From the NCBI GenBank assembly GCA_035606695.1, contig DATNEW010000009.1, positions 1 to 64,000 on the forward strand: 64,000 nt of DNA, given 5' to 3'. Below, one piece after another: positions 60,423 to 64,000 of this stretch; within the stretch, counting starts at the first letter, position 1, and every line of letters begins with the position of its first letter. The notes under the pieces were generated by a model, which saw only the letters and a list, made by a program, of their open reading frames with translations, ran no database searches and had not been told where the DNA came from. The stretch is from Gemmatimonadaceae bacterium. GTDB taxonomy: Bacteria > Gemmatimonadota > Gemmatimonadetes > Gemmatimonadales > Gemmatimonadaceae. Both the position numbers and the translations under genes were made by a program.

Positions 60423-61123
60423 CACGGACGTGGAAGCAGCTTGAGCTGCACTTTGACCTGCGGCGGCTTCACGCGCAGCGGCCCGAATCCCGTCGTGTCG
60501 ATGTCGACGAGATGTGGAAGGGAATCGGGATACGTGAGCGTCGTCTTGATCGTGCGCACGGATGGAATGCGCAGCACCAGATGGCGCGGGCCGGTCACCT
60601 GCACGGTGTCGGGCTCGAACTCCGGCGTCACCGGCCCTTGATACTGTACCGTCGCGATGTCGATCGCCGAATGCACGGCGACCTTGCGCGTCCAGGTGGA
60701 CTCGAAGCGGAGCGTCACGCTCCGCGGCTGCACGTCGCGCACGACGGCGTCGACGCCCTCGGGGAGCGCCACGTCGTCGGGACGCAGATCCAGCACGACG
60801 GTGTCCGGCGCATCGGCGGCGATCGTGCGCCGAATCGTCAGCCCGTCGGAGTTGAGCTTGATCAGCTCTTTCGGCGACCCGGCGACGATCGCCTGCAGCT
60901 GCGGCGGCGGCTCGCGCAGCACGAGCGAGCTGTCGAGGACCGGCATGAAGCGAACAGAGACCAGCTCGAGCTGCGGCTCCTTGTCGTTCACCACGAACCA
61001 CAGCACGACGGCGAGAAACAACGCGGTGGCCTTGAGCCCGAGTCGCTCCGTGAACGCCGCGATGATGTAACGACGCGCGCGGCCGCCTGCTGCCGTAACC
61101 CGAGGCGTGGGAGCCGCGCTCAT
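60422..61123 (-). CDS. YbbR-like (CdaR family) membrane-anchored protein
   Basis: A 233-residue protein with one N-terminal membrane helix (LGLKATALFLAVVLWFVVND) and two extracytoplasmic YbbR-type beta repeats (VSVRFMPVLDSSLVLR; VAVHSAIDIATVQYQG). In Firmicutes this family regulates the diadenylate cyclase CdaA, whose gene is normally adjacent; none is present here, so that role is only a family-based guess. The ATG at 61123 is 27 nt after the tlpA stop, within the rsmB-lgt operon. Confidence 0.82.
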   Translation of the reverse strand: MSAAPTPRVTAAGGRARRYIIAAFTERLGLKATALFLAVVLWFVVNDKEPQLELVSVRFMPVLDSSLVLREPPPQLQAIVAGSPKELIKLNSDGLTIRRTIAADAPDTVVLDLRPDDVALPEGVDAVVRDVQPRSVTLRFESTWTRKVAVHSAIDIATVQYQGPVTPEFEPDTVQVTGPRHLVLRIPSVRTIKTTLTYPDSLPHLVDIDTTGFGPLRVKPPQVKVQLKLLPRP

Positions 61124-61150
61124 GCGTCGTTCATGCGTCTTGCAGGTGCA

Positions 61151-61741
61151 TCAACGGCCGCCGGACGCCGCGATCGCCTTGGGCGTTTCGATGCCGAGCA
61201 GTTGGGCGATCAGCGCGCGGTTGCCCTGTGACGACCAGTCGTCGGCGCCGATCCACTTTTTGCGAATGCGGCCGTCGGTGCCGATGACGAACGTCTCGGG
61301 GTATCCGGTCACCTGATACGCTTTCTCGATCGCGGCCGTCGAATCGTGCAAGACGGTGAACGTGACGCCCAGATTCCGCGCGAACCGCGCGATGGAATCC
61401 TCGCTCACCTTGGGATACCCGGGCGACCCGTCGATGCTCACGGCAACGAGCTGTAATCCCTTCGGACCGTATTCCTTATATAATTTCTCTAAACTCGGAA
61501 TCTCCTGAATGCACGGGCCGCACCACGTGGCCCACACGTTCAACAGCACCACCTTGTTCTTGTAGTCGGCGAACGTCCGCGTCGTGCTGCCGTTCAGCAC
61601 CTTGGCGGTGAACTCCGGCGCGCGCGAACCCGGCTCCACGGGAAACAGGTCGCCGCCCATGTAGTGCACGCCGATCGCGAGCCCGAGGCCCAGCACCGCA
61701 ATCACCGCCGCCACCACCGTCCATTGCTGTCGTGCCGTCAT
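61151..61741 (-). CDS. TlpA/ResA-type thioredoxin-fold protein
   Basis: A 196-residue membrane-anchored disulfide reductase-like protein. A single N-terminal helix (WTVVAAVIAVLGLGLAIGV) faces the catalytic domain to the periplasm. The active site is WCGPC in VVLLNVWATWCGPCIQEIP, followed by VSIDGSPGYP and cis-Pro GYPETFVIGTDG. Family members keep c-type cytochrome or other Cys residues reduced; the cytochrome c domains at 56074-58269 could be a client, inferred. The ATG overlaps the rpe stop (ATGA). Confidence 0.93.
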   Translation of the reverse strand: MTARQQWTVVAAVIAVLGLGLAIGVHYMGGDLFPVEPGSRAPEFTAKVLNGSTTRTFADYKNKVVLLNVWATWCGPCIQEIPSLEKLYKEYGPKGLQLVAVSIDGSPGYPKVSEDSIARFARNLGVTFTVLHDSTAAIEKAYQVTGYPETFVIGTDGRIRKKWIGADDWSSQGNRALIAQLLGIETPKAIAASGGR

Positions 61742-62403
61742 ACCGACACTCCGCAGCGCGCACGCAGCGCATTGATCTCGCCCTTCGAATCCTTCGCCGA
61801 AAAAATTGCGTTCCCGGCCACGAACGTGTCGGCGCCCGCCTTCCACACCTCGGCGATCGTCTCGCGATTGATGCCGCCATCCACCTCGAGGGCGGCATCG
61901 CTGCCTTCTTCGTCGAGCATCAGGCGGGCGCGCCGCACCTTGTCGATCGAATACGCGATGAACTTCTGTCCGCCAAAACCGGGATTGACCGACATGATCA
62001 ACACGAGATCGATCTCCGGCAGAATCTCGCAGATCGAGTTGAGCGGCGTCGCCGGATTGAGCGCCACACCCGCACGACACCCCAGCTCGCGAATGCGATT
62101 GAGCTGGCGATGCAAATGCGGCGCGACTTCGGCGTGAATCGTCAGCCCGCTCGCGCCGGCGGCGGCGAAGTCGTCGAAGTACCTCTCCGGCTCGACGACC
62201 ATCAGATGCACGTCGAGCGGCAGCGACGTGCGCGACCGCACCGTCTCGATCACCTTGGCGCCGAACGTCAGATTCGGCACGAAGCGGCCGTCCATGACGT
62301 CGATGTGCAGCCAGTCGGCACCACCGGCCTCGCACATCGCGATCTCGTCACCCAGCCTCGCGAAGTCGGCGCTGAGAATGGACGGCGCGATGCGAACCGT
62401 CAT
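61738..62403 (-). CDS. rpe: Ribulose-phosphate 3-epimerase
   Basis: Interconverts ribulose-5-phosphate and xylulose-5-phosphate in the pentose phosphate pathway. A 221-residue TIM barrel: IAPSILSADFARLGDEI, LHIDVMDGRFVPN, DVHLMVVEPERY, MSVNPGFGGQKF and EVDGGINRETI are all family signatures, including metal-binding His/Asp residues. ATG at 62403 overlaps the PASTA gene stop (ATGA), and its own stop overlaps the tlpA start. Confidence 0.97.
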   Translation of the reverse strand: MTVRIAPSILSADFARLGDEIAMCEAGGADWLHIDVMDGRFVPNLTFGAKVIETVRSRTSLPLDVHLMVVEPERYFDDFAAAGASGLTIHAEVAPHLHRQLNRIRELGCRAGVALNPATPLNSICEILPEIDLVLIMSVNPGFGGQKFIAYSIDKVRRARLMLDEEGSDAALEVDGGINRETIAEVWKAGADTFVAGNAIFSAKDSKGEINALRARCGVSV

Positions 62404-62729
62404 GGCTTGTTCGCGTTGCTCACCGTCAATGTCACCGCGGTCCCTTCGGCCTCTTTGGTACCGGCCGGCGGGTCCTGGCTCAACACGGTGTTGACGGGGG
62501 TCGCTTCGCGATACTCCGCGTCGCCGCGCGACGCCGTGAATCCCACCGCGGCCAGCCGCTTGGCCGCGTCGTCGAAGAGAAGCCCGGTGACGTTCGGCAC
62601 CTTCGCGTTGCCGGGCACCACGCCCGACGGAAAGATCACGAACGCGACGATGAGATACGCGATCAGAAACCCGCCGATGATCACCGCCGCGTACGGCAGC
62701 GATCCGCGGAGCCTCATTCGAAGACTCAT
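62400..62729 (-). CDS. Single PASTA-domain membrane protein
   Basis: A 109-residue protein: basic N-terminus (MSLRMRLRGSLPY), one membrane helix (AAVIIGGFLIAYLIVAFVIF) and one extracytoplasmic PASTA domain (VPNVTGLLFDDAAKRLAAVG, VLSQDPPAGTKEAEGTAVTL). PASTA domains bind peptidoglycan fragments and are normally attached to Ser/Thr kinases or penicillin-binding proteins; here the domain stands alone with an anchor. ATG at 62729 overlaps the rsmB stop (ATGA), and the next gene rpe is likewise coupled. Confidence 0.88.
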   Translation of the reverse strand: MSLRMRLRGSLPYAAVIIGGFLIAYLIVAFVIFPSGVVPGNAKVPNVTGLLFDDAAKRLAAVGFTASRGDAEYREATPVNTVLSQDPPAGTKEAEGTAVTLTVSNANKP

Positions 62730-64000
62730 ACGGCGCTCGCCCGCTTGCGGAGCCGCGCCGCGAACGCGCCGTCGGTGCCGTCGCGCTGCGGGAGCACGCG
62801 CAAGAGACCGTTGTCCAGCACCTGAGCCGGCACCACACCCTCGGGCGGCGGGTCGAGCTGCCAATCAGAATTCTCTGATAGGAAGCGCTGGATGTGCTCC
62901 TCGTTCTCTTCAGGCTCGAGCGAACACGTACTGTAGACCAGCAGCCCGCCGGGCTTGACGATCGTCGCGGCGGCGCGGAGGATGCCGCGCTGCACCGACG
63001 ACATCACCGCCAGGTCGGACATCTTGAGGCGCCACCGCGCGTCGGGATGGCGGCGGAACGTGCCGGTACCGGTGCATGGCGCATCGACGAGCACGAGATC
63101 GACGGGTCTGATCGCCGGCATCCGCGCATCGGCGACGTAGGCGTGCATCGTCGGAATCTCCAGACGATGCGCGTTGTCGATCACGCGCTGCAGACGAACC
63201 GGCGAGAGGTCGCTCGAGAAGACCTGACCGGCCTGCCGCGACAGCTCGATCGACTTGCCACCAGGCGCCGCGCATACATCGGCGACGATCGCGCCCGTCG
63301 GCACGCACGCATACTGGGTGACGAGCGTCGAACCGGGATCCTGAAGATGGAACAATCCCTGACGAAACGGTCCGAGCTCGGTGAGCGACGACACGGGACT
63401 CGACAAGACGATGCTGTCGCGTGCGAGCGGTGCATCGTCCACGTGAACGCCGGCCGATTCGAGCATCGCCTCGAGTTGCTCGCGCACCGCGTGATACGGA
63501 CGCGCGACCAGCGGCGCTTCGCGATTGTTGGCGTCGAGCAGCTTCTGCGTTGCCGCGATTCCCCAACGCTCGACCCAGCGTGCAACGATCCACCGCGGAT
63601 GCGATCCCTCGAGCGACAACACATCGATGGGATCGGCCGGCCGCGGAAGCTCGAGCGCATCGCGCTCGCGGTCGAGGCGGCGCAGCACCGCGTTCGCAAG
63701 CTTGCTCGCGCCGATTCCATGCCGGCGCTTCGCCAGCTCCACGGTCTGCGCGATGGCCGCATACGCCGGCACGCTCTCCATGTAGAGCAGCTGCGCCGCG
63801 CCCAGCCGCAACAGATCGAGCAAGTCGGCGTCGAGACGAACGGTGCCGCCGCGCACGCGGGCGTCGAGATACGCGTCGAGCCGCGCGCGCCGGCGCAGCA
63901 TGCCGTAGACGAGCTCGCGCACCCATCGCCGGTCGCGCGCGTCGAGTCGCGCCGTGCGCCGATCGAACGACGGATCGAGCAGCTCGCCGCCACGAAGATC
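62726..64000 (-). CDS. rsmB: 16S rRNA (cytosine967-C5)-methyltransferase (5' end beyond window)
   Basis: Methylates C967 of 16S rRNA. The reading frame stays open to the window edge, so the first residues (probably about a dozen) are missing; a GTG at 63922 is internal (DRRWVRELVYGML). N-terminal NusB-like region, then the SAM-dependent domain: VCAAPGGKSIELSRQAG, VLVDAPCTGTGTFRRHPD with one catalytic Cys, and STCSLEPEENEEH with the second. It is the first visible gene of a coupled operon running to lgt; the genes share no single pathway but are all housekeeping. Confidence 0.95.
   Translation of the reverse strand, partial: DLRGGELLDPSFDRRTARLDARDRRWVRELVYGMLRRRARLDAYLDARVRGGTVRLDADLLDLLRLGAAQLLYMESVPAYAAIAQTVELAKRRHGIGASKLANAVLRRLDRERDALELPRPADPIDVLSLEGSHPRWIVARWVERWGIAATQKLLDANNREAPLVARPYHAVREQLEAMLESAGVHVDDAPLARDSIVLSSPVSSLTELGPFRQGLFHLQDPGSTLVTQYACVPTGAIVADVCAAPGGKSIELSRQAGQVFSSDLSPVRLQRVIDNAHRLEIPTMHAYVADARMPAIRPVDLVLVDAPCTGTGTFRRHPDARWRLKMSDLAVMSSVQRGILRAAATIVKPGGLLVYSTCSLEPEENEEHIQRFLSENSDWQLDPPPEGVVPAQVLDNGLLRVLPQRDGTDGAFAARLRKRASAV

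Overview
The window is GC-rich (roughly two thirds G+C), densely packed bacterial chromosome, most likely from a Gemmatimonadota member or a close relative. That placement is an inference. It rests on the short Gemmatimonadota-style Ser/Thr kinase, the RpoD-like sigma factor without region 1.1, the paired TamA/BamA-like and TamB-like outer-membrane genes with PAS/GAF hybrid kinases (so a diderm cell), and many GTG/ATGA-coupled starts. No rRNA, tRNA, CRISPR array, prophage or intact insertion sequence was found.

Layout. 1-3110 (minus): NiCoT-type Ni/Co transporter, short MutY, a small coiled-coil membrane protein and citrate synthase (cut by the window start). 3220-6648 (plus): CopC-CopD fusion, a PLP-dependent dehydratase-like enzyme and a Ser/Thr kinase. 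7072-9735 (plus): two tandem paralogues built from ~45-residue W-R-P-G-T-G repeats, each carrying one disabling lesion. 9798-19480: DUF1906 protein, vWA protein, MFS exporter, zinc-ribbon membrane protein, then an AAA+/GNAT/cytidylate-kinase-like operon and an orphan molybdopterin oxidoreductase. 19752-20039: small lipoprotein with its own promoter and terminator.

20123-31683 (minus) reads as one long, mostly translationally coupled operon: hybrid histidine kinase, diacylglycerol-kinase-like lipid kinase, glycolate oxidase glcD-glcE-glcF, a HAD protein lacking the nucleophilic Asp, a YgfZ-like folate protein, an extended SDR and a DUF1802 protein. A sigma factor with a clear promoter and terminator lies upstream. 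33089-35484 (minus): cob(I)alamin adenosyltransferase, aroB, a 3D-domain lipoprotein and a small membrane protein. 35642-37001 (plus): ferredoxin/flavodoxin-NADP reductase and MazG-like protein. 37175-39678 (minus): oligopeptide ABC substrate-binding protein and permease.

39744-52652 (plus): an 80-residue membrane protein, TamA/BamA-like and TamB-like proteins, a second lipid kinase next to a second hybrid histidine kinase, then a zinc-ribbon protein, a P1/NylC-type peptidase and a cytosolic NlpC/P60 peptidase. 52791-58269: DUF6941 protein, EamA transporter, HAD phosphatase, an unknown protein coupled to acpS, and an FTR1 iron permease fused to two cytochrome c domains. 58519-64000 (minus): a tightly overlapped housekeeping operon rsmB-PASTA-rpe-tlpA-ybbR-tsaD-lgt, with rsmB cut by the window end.

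Intergenic spaces hold several GC-rich palindromic elements (12032-12171, 35524-35627, 37015-37117, 52655-52785, 58274-58497) and one 49-bp tandem repeat (13451-13559). The most interesting signals are the repeated lipid-kinase/hybrid-histidine-kinase pair, the twice-broken repeat-protein paralogues, the HAD protein with altered catalytic motif inside the glycolate operon, and the shared palindromic elements.
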